DNA of 64,000 bases from an uncultured Bacteroidales bacterium (GCA_902799685.1 CADCBO010000010.1:17076-81075), one strand, 5' to 3'. Shown: positions 15,739-25,467, counted from the stretch's first letter. Numbers and translations: made by a program. The notes: a model not told the origin generated them from the letters alone.

Positions 15739-17286
15739 TTATTTAAGTGAACCGGTGGCGCGGAAAGCATCCAGTTTCTTGAAGCAGTGGCGGTCAATTA
15801 TCTCCTCCAGCTCACGGTCAAAGTTATTGCGAATCTCAATCTCAGGTCCGAACATGAAGCACTCACCGTTCTCTTTTGTATATGGATGCCACTCAGGCAA
15901 GCCCTCAACGTTGGGATTGCCGGTATGCGCAAAGTTGGCCCACGACTGTGCCATGCGGTCTGCCAGACGCAAGTCGCTTACTGACGGATCGGGCAGGTCG
16001 CGACCCGCGTGATGCAGTGTGTTGAAGCAGAAATTCAGTTCAGCTCCATGAGCTGACACATGTGTGGAAGGTGATTTCCATGTGAACATGTAATTATAGA
16101 CCGGAACTGTCTTTGAAGCCGATGCGGCATCGGCAGTAATGACAGTCTTGGCACGGAACAGGTTATCTATCGACGGCAGGTCCTGCGGAACATAATCGGG
16201 CCAGGCTTTGGCCAGAGCCTCGGCATATGCATCGGTCTCATCGCCGAATGTGGCGCGAACGGCATCCTTTGCCTCATCAAGAGTCATCACTCTGTTGTAC
16301 TGACCGCGCTGCAACTCATTGAATGTAGTTCCTATCACAAGAGGTATATCCTTTGAAATGTCAGCAAAATCGGGCTGAAAAGGCTGCTGAAGCAGCACTT
16401 CGCCATCGGGCACAGGACCGAATCCCCACATTATGGGAGTACCGGGAGTACGGACCAGACCCCTTGCGGAAAGTGCCCGCTGGCCAGCCTGATAAAGACG
16501 GTCATACGGTACATCCTTTATGCGGTCAGGCTCATTATGCGGAATACCCAGCTCATCCAGAACTGCCAGGCCAAGTTCCTCGGTCATTTGCTTATTGTTA
16601 ACGTTCAGTATGGTTCCGCTCATGATTATTGCCTTGTGGTACAGGCCCTTGGCCGACGGCATGCACATCAGGGTGCCAACCTTGCCGCCACCACCGGACT
16701 CACCGAATATAGTCACGTTTTTGGGGTCACCGCCAAACTTTGAGATATTGTCACGAACCCATTCCAGAGCCTTAACGGCATCCATCATACCCACGTTACC
16801 GGAGTATTTGTACTTGGGATTACCGGTAGCCGAAAGGTCCAGGAATCCTACTATATTTAAACGGTGGTTAAGGCTTACAACAACCACATCCTTCTTGGCC
16901 AGGCACATACCCGGGTTCCACGCCGAAGTACCGGAGTCAAAACCACCTCCGTGACACCAGAACATAACGGGCTTCTTTCCTTTGGTATCGGTGGTCCACA
17001 CGTTCAGCACGCAACAATCCTCAGCACTGCCCGGCTGGATGCGGCCACTCTGCAGGGACTGCGGACCCCATTGTGTGCAATCCATAACAGTGTCCCACTT
17101 CTGGACCGGAGCAGGCGGCATACAACGCTCGGCGTGGGCGTAGGGAATGCCCTTGAACGCCATAGTACCCTCCTCATCAAATCCACGTACCTTTCCATTC
17201 GTCGTCTTGACCACAAACGGATCATTCTGGCAACTTACCAGTACCCAAACCACTGCCATCAGGGCAGTCAAGATAGTCCTCTTCAT
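15739..17286 (-). CDS. Type-B carboxylesterase, exported
   Basis: A 515-residue alpha/beta hydrolase. The N-terminus is a signal peptide with a lipobox-like end (VWVLVSCQN), so it is probably a lipoprotein. The oxyanion-hole HGGGF, the nucleophile elbow GESGGGG and the C-terminal catalytic His in SAHGAELNF are all visible. Family members hydrolyse carboxylic esters, and an acyl or feruloyl ester on plant glycans would fit the xylanase context, but this is inference. ATG 17286 is chosen over the TTG at 17295. The start codon is preceded by a heptad array (17287-17316) that fills the whole gap to the EttA stop. Confidence 0.88.
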   Translation of the reverse strand: MKRTILTALMAVVWVLVSCQNDPFVVKTTNGKVRGFDEEGTMAFKGIPYAHAERCMPPAPVQKWDTVMDCTQWGPQSLQSGRIQPGSAEDCCVLNVWTTDTKGKKPVMFWCHGGGFDSGTSAWNPGMCLAKKDVVVVSLNHRLNIVGFLDLSATGNPKYKYSGNVGMMDAVKALEWVRDNISKFGGDPKNVTIFGESGGGGKVGTLMCMPSAKGLYHKAIIMSGTILNVNNKQMTEELGLAVLDELGIPHNEPDRIKDVPYDRLYQAGQRALSARGLVRTPGTPIMWGFGPVPDGEVLLQQPFQPDFADISKDIPLVIGTTFNELQRGQYNRVMTLDEAKDAVRATFGDETDAYAEALAKAWPDYVPQDLPSIDNLFRAKTVITADAASASKTVPVYNYMFTWKSPSTHVSAHGAELNFCFNTLHHAGRDLPDPSVSDLRLADRMAQSWANFAHTGNPNVEGLPEWHPYTKENGECFMFGPEIEIRNNFDRELEEIIDRHCFKKLDAFRATGSLK

Positions 17287-17316
17287 AATTCTCAATTCTC
17301 AATTTTCAATTCTCAA
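17287..17316. repeat. Heptad array (AATTCTC)n between EttA and the esterase
   Basis: About four imperfect copies of AATTCTC on the plus strand, so GAGAATT on the coding (minus) strand, directly ahead of the esterase ATG. The same heptad occurs at 26715-26744 and 54840-54867. Here it occupies the ribosome-binding position. Confidence 0.8.
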
Positions 17317-19011
17317 TTACTGAAGCTTGCGGTAATGTATTCTTTTGGGCTCCTGGTAGCCAAGCTGCTTGATTTTGTAGTCTTCGTATTCTGAGTACGA
17401 GCCCTCATAGAATACAACCTTAGAGTCACCTTCAAACGAGAGAATGTGTGTGCAGATGCGGTCCAGGAACCAGCGATCGTGGCTTACCACGACAGCGCAG
17501 CCTGCAAAATCATCCAGGCCCTCCTCAAGGGCACGCAGGGTATTGACATCGATATCATTTGTAGGCTCGTCAAGCAGCAGTACGTTGCCCTCTTCCTTGA
17601 GCGCCATGGCCAGTTGCAGGCGGTTACGCTCACCACCCGACAGTACGCCGCATTTTTTCTCCTGGTCTGCACCGGTAAAGTTAAAACGGCCCAGATATGC
17701 GCGGGCATTTATGTCGCGGCCGCCCATACGGATAAGTTCGTTACCGCCGCTTACCACCTGATACACGCTCTTTTCAGGGTCGATATCCTTGTGCTGCTGG
17801 TCAACGTATGCAATCTTTACGGTCTCACCTATCTCAAACGTACCCTTATCAACTTTCTCCAGCCCCATTATCAGACGGAACAGCGTAGTCTTACCGGCAC
17901 CGTTGGGGCCGATGACGCCTACAATGCCGTTTGGTGGCAACGAGAAGTTCAGGTCATCAAACAGCAGCTTGTCACCGAACGCCTTGGCTACTCCCTTAGC
18001 CTCGATGACCTTGTTACCTAGGCGCGGACCGTTGGGAATGAATATCTCCAGCTTCTCCTCTTTCTGCTTGACATCCTCGTTCATAAGTTTGTCATATGAG
18101 TTCAGACGGGCCTTACCCTTAGCCTGGCGGGCCTTGGGAGCCATACGTACCCACTCCAGCTCTCGCTCCAAGGTCTTGCGACGCTTTGAAGCCTGCTTCT
18201 CCTCCAGAGCCAGACGCTGTGACTTCTGTTCAAGCCAGCTTGAGTAGTTGCCCTTCCATGGGATACCCTCGCCGCGGTCAAGCTCCAGAATCCAGCCGGC
18301 CACGTTGTCCAGGAAGTAACGGTCATGGGTTACTGCAATCACAGTACCTGCATACTGGTTAAGATGCTGCTCCAGCCACTGTATGCTCTCGGCATCCAGG
18401 TGGTTGGTAGGCTCATCCAAAAGCAGGATATCGGGCTGCTGCAACAAAAGACGGCACAGAGCTACCCGACGGCGCTCACCACCTGACAGCACACCGGTCT
18501 TCTGGTCCTCGGGCGGGCAGCGCAGGGCATCCATCGCCTGCTCCAGACGGTTGTCTATGTTCCAGGCATCGGTAGCGTCAATCATATCCTGCAGTTCAGC
18601 CTGGCGTGCCATAAGGGCATCCATCTTATCCTGATCCTCATAATACTCAGGCAGCTCAAACTTGTGGTTCACCTCATCATACTCCTTAAGGGTGTCATAA
18701 ATCTGCTGTACGCCTTCCATTACCACCTCCTTCACGGTCTTGTCAGGATCCAGTTGAGGCTCCTGCGGCAGATAGCCTACGCTGTAACCGGGGCTGAACA
18801 CCACCTGTCCCTGAAAACTCTTTTCAATTCCTGCGATTATCTTGAGCAGTGTGGATTTACCCGATCCGTTAAGGCCTATGATACCTATCTTGGCTCCGTA
18901 AAAGAAGCTCAGATATATATCCTTCAGAACCTGCTTGTTATTCTGGAACTGCTTGCTCACCCCCACCATGGAGAAGATGATTTTCTTGTCGTCTGCTGTT
19001 GTCTGTGCCAT
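17317..19011 (-). CDS. ettA: ABC-F translation factor EttA
   Basis: A 564-residue soluble protein with two ATPase cassettes and no membrane domain. Walker A motifs are GLNGSGKST and GPNGAGKTT; signature motifs are LSGGERRRVALC and LSGGERNRLQLA; Walker B motifs are ILLLDEPTNHLD and VLLLDEPTNDID. The order, length and MAQTTADDKKIIFSMVGVSK start match EttA, which binds the ribosomal E site and gates elongation by ATP/ADP ratio. The usual P-site tRNA-interacting linker lies between the cassettes. The ATG at 19011 is chosen; the longer frame upstream reads through the promoter region, where a TATCTTCG element lies at 19029-19036. Confidence 0.93.
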   Translation of the reverse strand: MAQTTADDKKIIFSMVGVSKQFQNNKQVLKDIYLSFFYGAKIGIIGLNGSGKSTLLKIIAGIEKSFQGQVVFSPGYSVGYLPQEPQLDPDKTVKEVVMEGVQQIYDTLKEYDEVNHKFELPEYYEDQDKMDALMARQAELQDMIDATDAWNIDNRLEQAMDALRCPPEDQKTGVLSGGERRRVALCRLLLQQPDILLLDEPTNHLDAESIQWLEQHLNQYAGTVIAVTHDRYFLDNVAGWILELDRGEGIPWKGNYSSWLEQKSQRLALEEKQASKRRKTLERELEWVRMAPKARQAKGKARLNSYDKLMNEDVKQKEEKLEIFIPNGPRLGNKVIEAKGVAKAFGDKLLFDDLNFSLPPNGIVGVIGPNGAGKTTLFRLIMGLEKVDKGTFEIGETVKIAYVDQQHKDIDPEKSVYQVVSGGNELIRMGGRDINARAYLGRFNFTGADQEKKCGVLSGGERNRLQLAMALKEEGNVLLLDEPTNDIDVNTLRALEEGLDDFAGCAVVVSHDRWFLDRICTHILSFEGDSKVVFYEGSYSEYEDYKIKQLGYQEPKRIHYRKLQ

Positions 19012-19106
19012 TTTATGATTGTTTAGTGCGAAGATAATAAAAAATGTATGGATTTGACCTAAAACGACTGAGACACTGAGACGCTGAAACAAATAAAAAT
19101 GTTAAA

Positions 19107-19145
19107 AAGTAAAATTTACTTGGAAGTTTGTAAAGCGCGCTTTAC
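19107..19145. promoter_or_regulatory. Tandem palindromic operator over the promoter of the membrane protein/XRE pair
   Basis: Two perfect palindromes share GTAAA/TTTAC half-sites: AAGTAAAATTTACTT (19107-19121) and GTAAAGCGCGCTTTAC (19130-19145). The second overlaps the -7 element TACTTTTG (19143-19150), and the first covers the -33 region. A repressor bound here would block the promoter; the XRE protein encoded two genes downstream is the natural candidate. Confidence 0.7.
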
Positions 19146-19150
19146 TTTTG
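19143..19150 (+). promoter_or_regulatory. -7 element of the membrane protein/XRE operon
   Basis: TACTTTTG, 20 bases before ATG 19171. Its first three bases are also the end of the operator palindrome. Confidence 0.6.
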
Positions 19151-19170
19151 TCGCATCAAACTTTACAGAA

Positions 19171-20160
19171 ATGAAAGATTACAAAAGACATTTGACTTTG
19201 CTGCCACACAAATGGCAGGTAGTGGGATTCGTAATGCTGGTTGTTGTTGTTGTGGTGTGCTTTGTGCCATTCTATTTCCTACAGCAACAATACAGTCATG
19301 AATTGTGGCCGATATATCTATATCTGGCTGGAGATTTTGTGCTTAGTGCTGCACTACTGATGATATGTCTTTCAAAGGAGAAAGTGGAGGACGAATACAT
19401 AATGTCTGTCCGGTTTCGCGCATTGACAATAGTGGCCATCATATTCTTCATTGCAAATGTGTTAAGCGAAATGGTGTATGGACGGTTGCTGCCCTTCATG
19501 ATTAAAGACCATTTTGAGTATCATTGGTCGGACATATATTTTAAGAATGGGGAAATAGGCCGATGGACAGTTATTGGTTACGTCACCAGATGGGTCAATT
19601 ATCTGCTGTCCATAAACCTGATACAGTTTATCTATATCCTGATTCTCAAAATTATGGTACGTCTTGGAAAGGGCAATATCATGAAGTCATACCTACTCCC
19701 GCACAGGTATAAAAAAGTGGGATGGTGGCTTCTGGTTGTTTCCGCTTTGCTTATTCCTGTCTCGCTTAAGGTTATGAACGACGTCTTGAATTGGGGAAAC
19801 GGAAGTCCAGACACAAGCGGGAAGTATCTTGCCGTGAGCCGTGTGATTGTGCTGCTCACATGCATAGCGGTATTCCTGGTATGCATGAGCAAGGAGGAGT
19901 ATGAGGATGAGTATATACGTAGTATCAGAGCACGTGTACTGGCATACTTTGTCATATTCTATGTGATAATATCCTTTATTGTACGGCATTATGGAAATAT
20001 CGCCATATTTGCTATGGATCTGACGGAAATAAAAGAGATAGAGTTGCTGTATCACATTGGACGGTTTATGGTATGGACACCTCTTGCAGCTATCCTATAT
20101 GCGATTGTGCTAAAAAGAGTATTATCAAAAAATGTAAAGGAGAGCAGCAATGAAGAATAA
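19171..20160 (+). CDS. Internally duplicated multi-pass membrane protein
   Basis: A 329-residue integral membrane protein with about eight hydrophobic segments. The two halves repeat each other: each begins with LPH(K/R)(W/Y) before a long hydrophobic helix, and each has a matching intracellular motif, CLSKEKVEDEYIMSVRFRAL in the first half and CMSKEEYEDEYIRSIRARVL in the second. This points to an ancient gene duplication giving a pseudo-symmetric fold. No transport or enzymatic family was recognised. ATG 19171 is chosen because the operator and promoter lie just upstream; the open frame from 19099 crosses them. The XRE regulator starts inside its 3' end (11-base overlap). Confidence 0.8.
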   Translation: MKDYKRHLTLLPHKWQVVGFVMLVVVVVVCFVPFYFLQQQYSHELWPIYLYLAGDFVLSAALLMICLSKEKVEDEYIMSVRFRALTIVAIIFFIANVLSEMVYGRLLPFMIKDHFEYHWSDIYFKNGEIGRWTVIGYVTRWVNYLLSINLIQFIYILILKIMVRLGKGNIMKSYLLPHRYKKVGWWLLVVSALLIPVSLKVMNDVLNWGNGSPDTSGKYLAVSRVIVLLTCIAVFLVCMSKEEYEDEYIRSIRARVLAYFVIFYVIISFIVRHYGNIAIFAMDLTEIKEIELLYHIGRFMVWTPLAAILYAIVLKRVLSKNVKESSNEE

Positions 20161-20338
20161 CATACGTGTAGAGAGGGCAATACTACGTATTTCCCAGCAG
20201 GATCTGGCAAATGCCATAGGCGTATCACGCCAGACGATATTCGCTATTGAGAACGGTAAGTTCATCCCTTCAACAGAGCTTGCATTGAAGCTGTCTGCAT
20301 ACTTTGGAAAGAGCGTGAATGATCTGTTCCAGCTTTAA
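20150..20338 (+). CDS. XRE-family transcriptional regulator
   Basis: A 62-residue protein that is almost entirely one helix-turn-helix. The recognition region is QQDLANAIGVSRQTIFAIENGKF (~18-40), followed by the PSTELALKLSAYFGKSVNDLF dimerisation tail. This minimal form is common behind small membrane proteins in Firmicutes and Bacteroidetes. It overlaps the membrane protein gene by 11 bases and so is co-expressed with it. It probably binds the palindromes at 19107-19145 and represses its own operon; this is inferred from position and symmetry. Confidence 0.9.
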   Translation: MKNNIRVERAILRISQQDLANAIGVSRQTIFAIENGKFIPSTELALKLSAYFGKSVNDLFQL

Positions 20339-20350
20339 AAAGCGACAGGT

Positions 20351-23300
20351 TTACCAGTTCCGGTTCAGGATGTATGGAACACCCGATGCGGTGATCCCCG
20401 CTCCGCTTATTGTGAACCGGCGGGTGAAGGTGCTGTTGTAGAACTCTACGCGGGCGCGGCCATCTTCATCGGTTTTCACGTTGGGGTTCCAGTAGAGGGT
20501 GCGGCGAGTATCTAAATTGCCTTCTATCGGACCATCGGGATACTGCGGTGAGTAGAACTCCAGGGTCCTGGTGTACCCTTTAACGGTAGTGGTACGGCGG
20601 CCCAGGTTGCTGATTTCCCAGTCAAAGAGCAGTTGCCTGTCATTCTTGATTTGTATGTCAACAAGGTAATATCTTCGCCAGCTGTTGTTAAGCCACGAGA
20701 AAAAGGCATCATCAACATGCTTACGGGCTAATTCTATCTCCAGGGGTATCAGATCGGCAAATTCCCTTGGATACATAGGCCTGTCAAAAACGATAATGCT
20801 CTTGACATCTATCATATCGATTTTCATAGGATTGGCAAATGGAGGCTGCCATAAGAATTTCTCCAGGTTATGCACATAAAAATGCGGCGTTATCTCTTTT
20901 TCGATAAAGAAACCGTTTTCGTTATCATTACTGCTCATCAGACCACTCTCTACTCCGCTCTCATATCTGTTATCAAATCCACCTATATTTCCGATTTCAT
21001 TGCCAACTCCTTCTGATTCAGAAATTCCCGAAAGGATATTCATATCCTGTTCGATAAGCTTGTCTTCCCTGCTTTCAAAATTGAATCTGATGCCCCGTTC
21101 CAGGAAATATCCTTCAACGTCGGTTGTGTATTCACCCTGGTCCAGCTCCAGCTCGGCATCCTCCTCGGCCTCGAATGATGTGAAGGTGTCATAATCAAGG
21201 AACCGTATCTTCGAGGCCTTGGCTTCTATGTCAACAGGGTCAAGCAGTGTTCCCTTGCTGCGTTTCCTGAGCTCTGACAGGTCGTCATCATCAAAGTCAT
21301 CCTCAAAACCGGTTATAACGGGTGTGTTGTGGCTCAGGTCAGTCTCCTGTTTCAGGTATGGTCTGGGCTTGGGTCTGTCGGCCCGTTCAAAGCGGATGCG
21401 CTTGCTCTTCTCATGTCTGGACTGACCGTCTTTGTTTGCCGACATCAGGTTTATGTTGAACTTGCCGCTCCCGTAAAAGTCACTCAGGTCAAACCCGAAA
21501 TAGCCTGTCGAGTCCGTGTGGTACTCGAATGACTCAAAGAGGGTCTTGTCATTGTCAGGTATCACGTTTGCATATACGCCTATGTCCGATACGGGCTCAC
21601 GCTTGCTGTATGAGAGTATCCACCCGTTCATGGTCAGGCCCTCCTCTATGCGGTGTCTCTCCTCAAACTCTTTCAGACCGGTCATTGTCTGCCACTCGTA
21701 GCGCTCCCAACCCTGAACAAGGGTGAGCAGGTTGAGGGCCTCACGGTGCTCGTCATCATCGGCTTCAAGATACCATGCGGGATCATGTATGTAGCCCCTG
21801 AGGTCCGATGACAGCAGCAGGTTGGTCTGAAGGTTGTCGGTACGGCCGCCGCCGTAGTCCGCGGCGTCACGTACCGAAAGGCAGAAACGGTCACGCAACG
21901 GGTTGCCGTCCTCGTCGGTAAGCATGAACTCAAGGACCTCCCTGCCGCATGACTTGCGTGACATGCTGTCGGTGTTGACCGTGATGGTGGGGGTGCGGTA
22001 TTCTACGCTGTTATGGAATATGCTGCGTGACGAGAGGATTCTGCCCTCCCTGTTGAACAGTGTCACGCGGCACACGCCTACAGGCCAGCCGGAGCAGTCT
22101 ATCTCAAACTGTGTGTTGTCTATGTCCTTTATCTCCTCGAAGTGTATCACCTCGCCCCGGCAGGTTACCGCCAGCGCCGCCTGCTCGCCTACACGGTCAG
22201 GGGTGCGCCAGATGTTCACCTGCATCCGGGAATCGGAGAGCATGTCCGCCATCATGGAGTATCCGCTCTTCTGGGCTGAAGGCAGATAACAGCGTTTCCT
22301 GCCGATGCCGGAGGCATGGAAATCCACCACATCATTTCCTCTGGGGGTGATTATGAATGACCCCATCCCGTCATGGACGGTATGTATGGAGTCGCTGTGT
22401 CCCGGTATCAGGAGAGTTCCCTCCATGCCGAAGGCGTCGCTCCCTGTGGCCTTGAAGGCGATCCTGCACGGCAGGCCTTTCACCAAATCACCGCCTTCGG
22501 GATAGAAGGTCACATTCACGTTATTGTTCTGCGCCCTCTGCTCCCTGGATTGGCCCCGCAGGTTCTCTATGAGGGGATTGTCCTGGTCTGAAACTACATG
22601 GGACTCATTATACTCTCCCATATACTTGGGCTGGGTATAGACGGGTATGACGCGTGAGAATATGGCTTCGGGGCTGAAGTCCAGCATGTTCTGGGTGTAT
22701 GCCCTTATCTCATAGAATCCGCTGGGATAGGCCACTATGCCGTGTTTTTCGCGTGTCTGGTATGTGCCGGCGTCAAGCAGTGGGATGATTCCGTCAGCCT
22801 GCCCCGCCTCTATCTTTAGTTTCTGCTGCATTACAAGCTGCCCGGTGGGTGAGAGGAAATCCACATACAGCACCCCGCTGGGTGCGCGCTCCAGTGTGGT
22901 GGCATTGGTGACAAAGGCCTTGTACCAGATGTCCTCTCCCTGGAAGTATGCTGTGTTGTCAAACTCCAGATAGACTTTCTCCTGCGGGAACAGGCTGTTG
23001 AACTGACGGATGTTGTCGGCAAACTTTATCAGTTCGCCGGCATAGTCTGCGGAACTCTTCACCTTAATTGCGCTTGAATCTGACGGCGGGAAGTAATCGT
23101 CGGGCAATGAGGCCGCTACCCTTTTCTTGGATATGTCGCCTGTAAAACGTATGCTGTTGTCCGTGGCGATACCTTCTTTACGGAATGTGCACTCTTCTTC
23201 CAGGAAGGTTATCCACGACTCGGAGTAACGGCGGATTCCCTTTCCTTTCTCCCTGAAGTTCACGGGAGATCCGTCGCTGCGGTGATAGTACCTTATACTC

Positions 23301-24271
23301 AGTTTCCTGTCCTTAAGGCCGCACACCCGGATCATGCCGTTTCCTGCGTCCGAAGAGTATTTGCTGACATCGACAGGCAGGTACGTCGATATCTTTTTCC
23401 TGCCTTTTACGATTGTCTCCGACATTGTCAGCGTATATCCGTTGTCTGTCAGACGGTCCTGGGCGAATGACTTGAGGAAATGCTGGCTTGAGCCGTAGTA
23501 TGCACGCATGCGGTTCTCTTCTATGCTCCTGGTCTTACGCTTTTTCAGATTCTCGTAGGGCTTGTAGTAGAAGTAGCCGAGCATGTCGCATGTGGTGATG
23601 TTGTTCGTCCTGGTGACCGTGAACTTTACCAGGTCAACATAAAGTTCATATCCAAGCAGGGGCAGGTCTATTATCAGGGGTTCATAGGCCCATGCGGTGA
23701 ATACGCTTGATACAACTTTTACCGTATCTTCAAAGACTTCGCTCTTTATCACATAATCATTGCTGATATGCTGTCTGGAATATGAGGTGCGGCTTACCTG
23801 CCTGGTGTGGTACGTGGTCTGATAGGAGTTGTCGGCCATAAGGACGTTTTCATTCGTGATGGTTGCACGCTTGCCCCACCGGTCATCGCCCAGAAACATG
23901 GTCTTGAAGTATTCCAGGTCCTCTTTCTTGACCTTATTGGCCTTGCCCGATATTTCAATCTCGTCCAACTCTATGTTTGGTTTGAGGCTGATAGTAAGCG
24001 ATCCCGGGTTACGCTCCAGATTAAATGCCTGCGGCTGATAGCCCACAAAGCTGAACACGATTGTGGCTGGGAACAATACGTCTTTAAGCTCAAAACGGCC
24101 GTCAGTGCCTGTGGTGGTTCCCTGGGTGGTGCCGTTCACATAGACAGTGGCCATTGGCAGCGGATCGTGCGTCAGGCTGTCAACGACAATACCGGTTATG
24201 GCGTTCTGTCCCAATAAGGCTGCGGGATAGGACAGGACCATTGCCAGTGCTAAGGTTATCAGGCGTTTCAT
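20351..24271 (-). CDS. Large secreted protein with carboxypeptidase-regulatory-like and MG2-like domains
   Basis: A 1306-residue exported protein with a signal peptide (~1-21). Residues ~22-105 form a CarboxypepD_reg-like beta-sandwich (ITGIVVDSLTHDPLPMATVYV, then TDGRFELKDV). A region near 400-500 (KVYLEFDNTAYFQGEDIWYKA) resembles the MG2 domain of alpha-2-macroglobulin-like proteins. The C-terminus reads TDEDGRARVEFYNS and then a final strand. No TonB plug or 22-strand barrel was recognised, so it is not a SusC-type receptor despite the N-terminal domain. A similar architecture is common in Bacteroidales with no known function; it probably lies at the outer membrane or periplasm. Its ATG overlaps the upstream lipoprotein stop by four bases. 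Confidence 0.8.
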   Translation of the reverse strand: MKRLITLALAMVLSYPAALLGQNAITGIVVDSLTHDPLPMATVYVNGTTQGTTTGTDGRFELKDVLFPATIVFSFVGYQPQAFNLERNPGSLTISLKPNIELDEIEISGKANKVKKEDLEYFKTMFLGDDRWGKRATITNENVLMADNSYQTTYHTRQVSRTSYSRQHISNDYVIKSEVFEDTVKVVSSVFTAWAYEPLIIDLPLLGYELYVDLVKFTVTRTNNITTCDMLGYFYYKPYENLKKRKTRSIEENRMRAYYGSSQHFLKSFAQDRLTDNGYTLTMSETIVKGRKKISTYLPVDVSKYSSDAGNGMIRVCGLKDRKLSIRYYHRSDGSPVNFREKGKGIRRYSESWITFLEEECTFRKEGIATDNSIRFTGDISKKRVAASLPDDYFPPSDSSAIKVKSSADYAGELIKFADNIRQFNSLFPQEKVYLEFDNTAYFQGEDIWYKAFVTNATTLERAPSGVLYVDFLSPTGQLVMQQKLKIEAGQADGIIPLLDAGTYQTREKHGIVAYPSGFYEIRAYTQNMLDFSPEAIFSRVIPVYTQPKYMGEYNESHVVSDQDNPLIENLRGQSREQRAQNNNVNVTFYPEGGDLVKGLPCRIAFKATGSDAFGMEGTLLIPGHSDSIHTVHDGMGSFIITPRGNDVVDFHASGIGRKRCYLPSAQKSGYSMMADMLSDSRMQVNIWRTPDRVGEQAALAVTCRGEVIHFEEIKDIDNTQFEIDCSGWPVGVCRVTLFNREGRILSSRSIFHNSVEYRTPTITVNTDSMSRKSCGREVLEFMLTDEDGNPLRDRFCLSVRDAADYGGGRTDNLQTNLLLSSDLRGYIHDPAWYLEADDDEHREALNLLTLVQGWERYEWQTMTGLKEFEERHRIEEGLTMNGWILSYSKREPVSDIGVYANVIPDNDKTLFESFEYHTDSTGYFGFDLSDFYGSGKFNINLMSANKDGQSRHEKSKRIRFERADRPKPRPYLKQETDLSHNTPVITGFEDDFDDDDLSELRKRSKGTLLDPVDIEAKASKIRFLDYDTFTSFEAEEDAELELDQGEYTTDVEGYFLERGIRFNFESREDKLIEQDMNILSGISESEGVGNEIGNIGGFDNRYESGVESGLMSSNDNENGFFIEKEITPHFYVHNLEKFLWQPPFANPMKIDMIDVKSIIVFDRPMYPREFADLIPLEIELARKHVDDAFFSWLNNSWRRYYLVDIQIKNDRQLLFDWEISNLGRRTTTVKGYTRTLEFYSPQYPDGPIEGNLDTRRTLYWNPNVKTDEDGRARVEFYNSTFTRRFTISGAGITASGVPYILNRNW

Positions 24272-25440
24272 TGCAGCAATACCGATGACAAGTCAAAGCT
24301 GTAGAGCAGCTCGTTGAAACCGTCCATCCCATAGAGAATATTACGGCTTCCATCGTATGCAATATCCCACACGGGAACATCCAGTTTTACGGATTTAAGG
24401 AACCTGCCGTCCAAACCAAAGAAAAGCAGTTCTGCCAGCGGGCTTTCAGGGTCAGGCGAATTTATGCTGTAATCGCCGGCAAAATAGAGCACCATAAAGA
24501 ATGAATCAGCATACGCGGCATGTCCAAAGTGCTGGATCATATTATCCTCTATATATTGCAGACCGTCTTCCGTCACCCCCTCAGTCAGCTCATAAGTGGG
24601 CAGCTTGTCATCAAAAGAGAGCGAGCCGGTCTGATGGACGGCAAAAGTCTTGTCTTTATCTATATCGATGAACAGGATGTAATCCATAGCGGAAAACGGC
24701 TGGATTATCAGGTTACGATCAGGATGTTTCAATATCGATCCTTCATAATAGTCAACATCCTCCATATCAATGCTTGTAAGGAACTTGATTCTCTTTATCT
24801 CCATTGTATCCCGGCTGATACTGTAATAAGGTTCCTCATAATAATCTGGATGAACAGTAAGGGCGGCATTGTACTCAAATGCATTGTAGATGTCATTGTT
24901 CAGGAACTGGAACTCTCTGGGGGCCGCAAAACCCACCTCAGCACCATCCAAATTGACTTTAATGAATCTGTAAGCGTAATAATCATCCCTTTGCTGTACT
25001 AATACGGTACTCTGGCGTTTTACAGATTCCGTCAGGTCCAGCACCTTGATTCCACCGGACCTGCCGTCAACCAAAGGCACCAGAATACTGCCGTCAGGTT
25101 CCTTGAAGAACTGGCCTGATACCGTGCTTACTGAATATAGGAACTCATTCCTGGCCCGCCCTATATTGCAGAATGAGCCAAGCGGTTGCCATTGAGTGGA
25201 ATAGACGTGCAACCGGGCCTGGTTTCCGCTGGATGTGACTATTATGAATGTATCACATACGGCTATTCCTGATGCTCCCAGAGGCAACTGCGCCTCTACA
25301 GGAATGCCATGAATAGTAATCTCTGATTTGTTCATGAAATCCGTTTCAATCACATCAACGGCAACGCGATGCCTGCTACTGCAGGAACATATCAGTAAGG
25401 TTGTCAAAACTGACTTGGCTAACAAAGGAAAAGGTCTCAT
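24268..25440 (-). CDS. BF3164-like beta-propeller lipoprotein
   Basis: A 390-residue lipoprotein (LLICSCSS lipobox, Cys ~18-20). The body reads as repeated beta blades (HVYSTQWQPLGSFCNIGRARNEF, GSILVPLVDGRSGGIKVLDL) like the 6-bladed propeller group, though more distant from the copies at 3160 and 14494. It is co-transcribed with the 1306-residue protein through a 4-base ATGA overlap, so the two products probably work together at the cell envelope. A minus-strand TATATTTG at 25468-25475 is the likely promoter. Confidence 0.8.
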   Translation of the reverse strand: MRPFPLLAKSVLTTLLICSCSSRHRVAVDVIETDFMNKSEITIHGIPVEAQLPLGASGIAVCDTFIIVTSSGNQARLHVYSTQWQPLGSFCNIGRARNEFLYSVSTVSGQFFKEPDGSILVPLVDGRSGGIKVLDLTESVKRQSTVLVQQRDDYYAYRFIKVNLDGAEVGFAAPREFQFLNNDIYNAFEYNAALTVHPDYYEEPYYSISRDTMEIKRIKFLTSIDMEDVDYYEGSILKHPDRNLIIQPFSAMDYILFIDIDKDKTFAVHQTGSLSFDDKLPTYELTEGVTEDGLQYIEDNMIQHFGHAAYADSFFMVLYFAGDYSINSPDPESPLAELLFFGLDGRFLKSVKLDVPVWDIAYDGSRNILYGMDGFNELLYSFDLSSVLLQ

Positions 25441-25467
25441 AATTCAAATTCTATTTGATTACGGTTT

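Noticed and set aside
17287-17316. CRISPR-like repeats
   Set aside because: The units are contiguous heptads with no spacers; they are simple tandem repeats, as are those at 26715 and 54840.
20351-24271. SusC/TonB-dependent receptor
   Set aside because: Only the carboxypeptidase-regulatory-like domain is shared; no plug or long barrel could be recognised and the middle resembles MG2.
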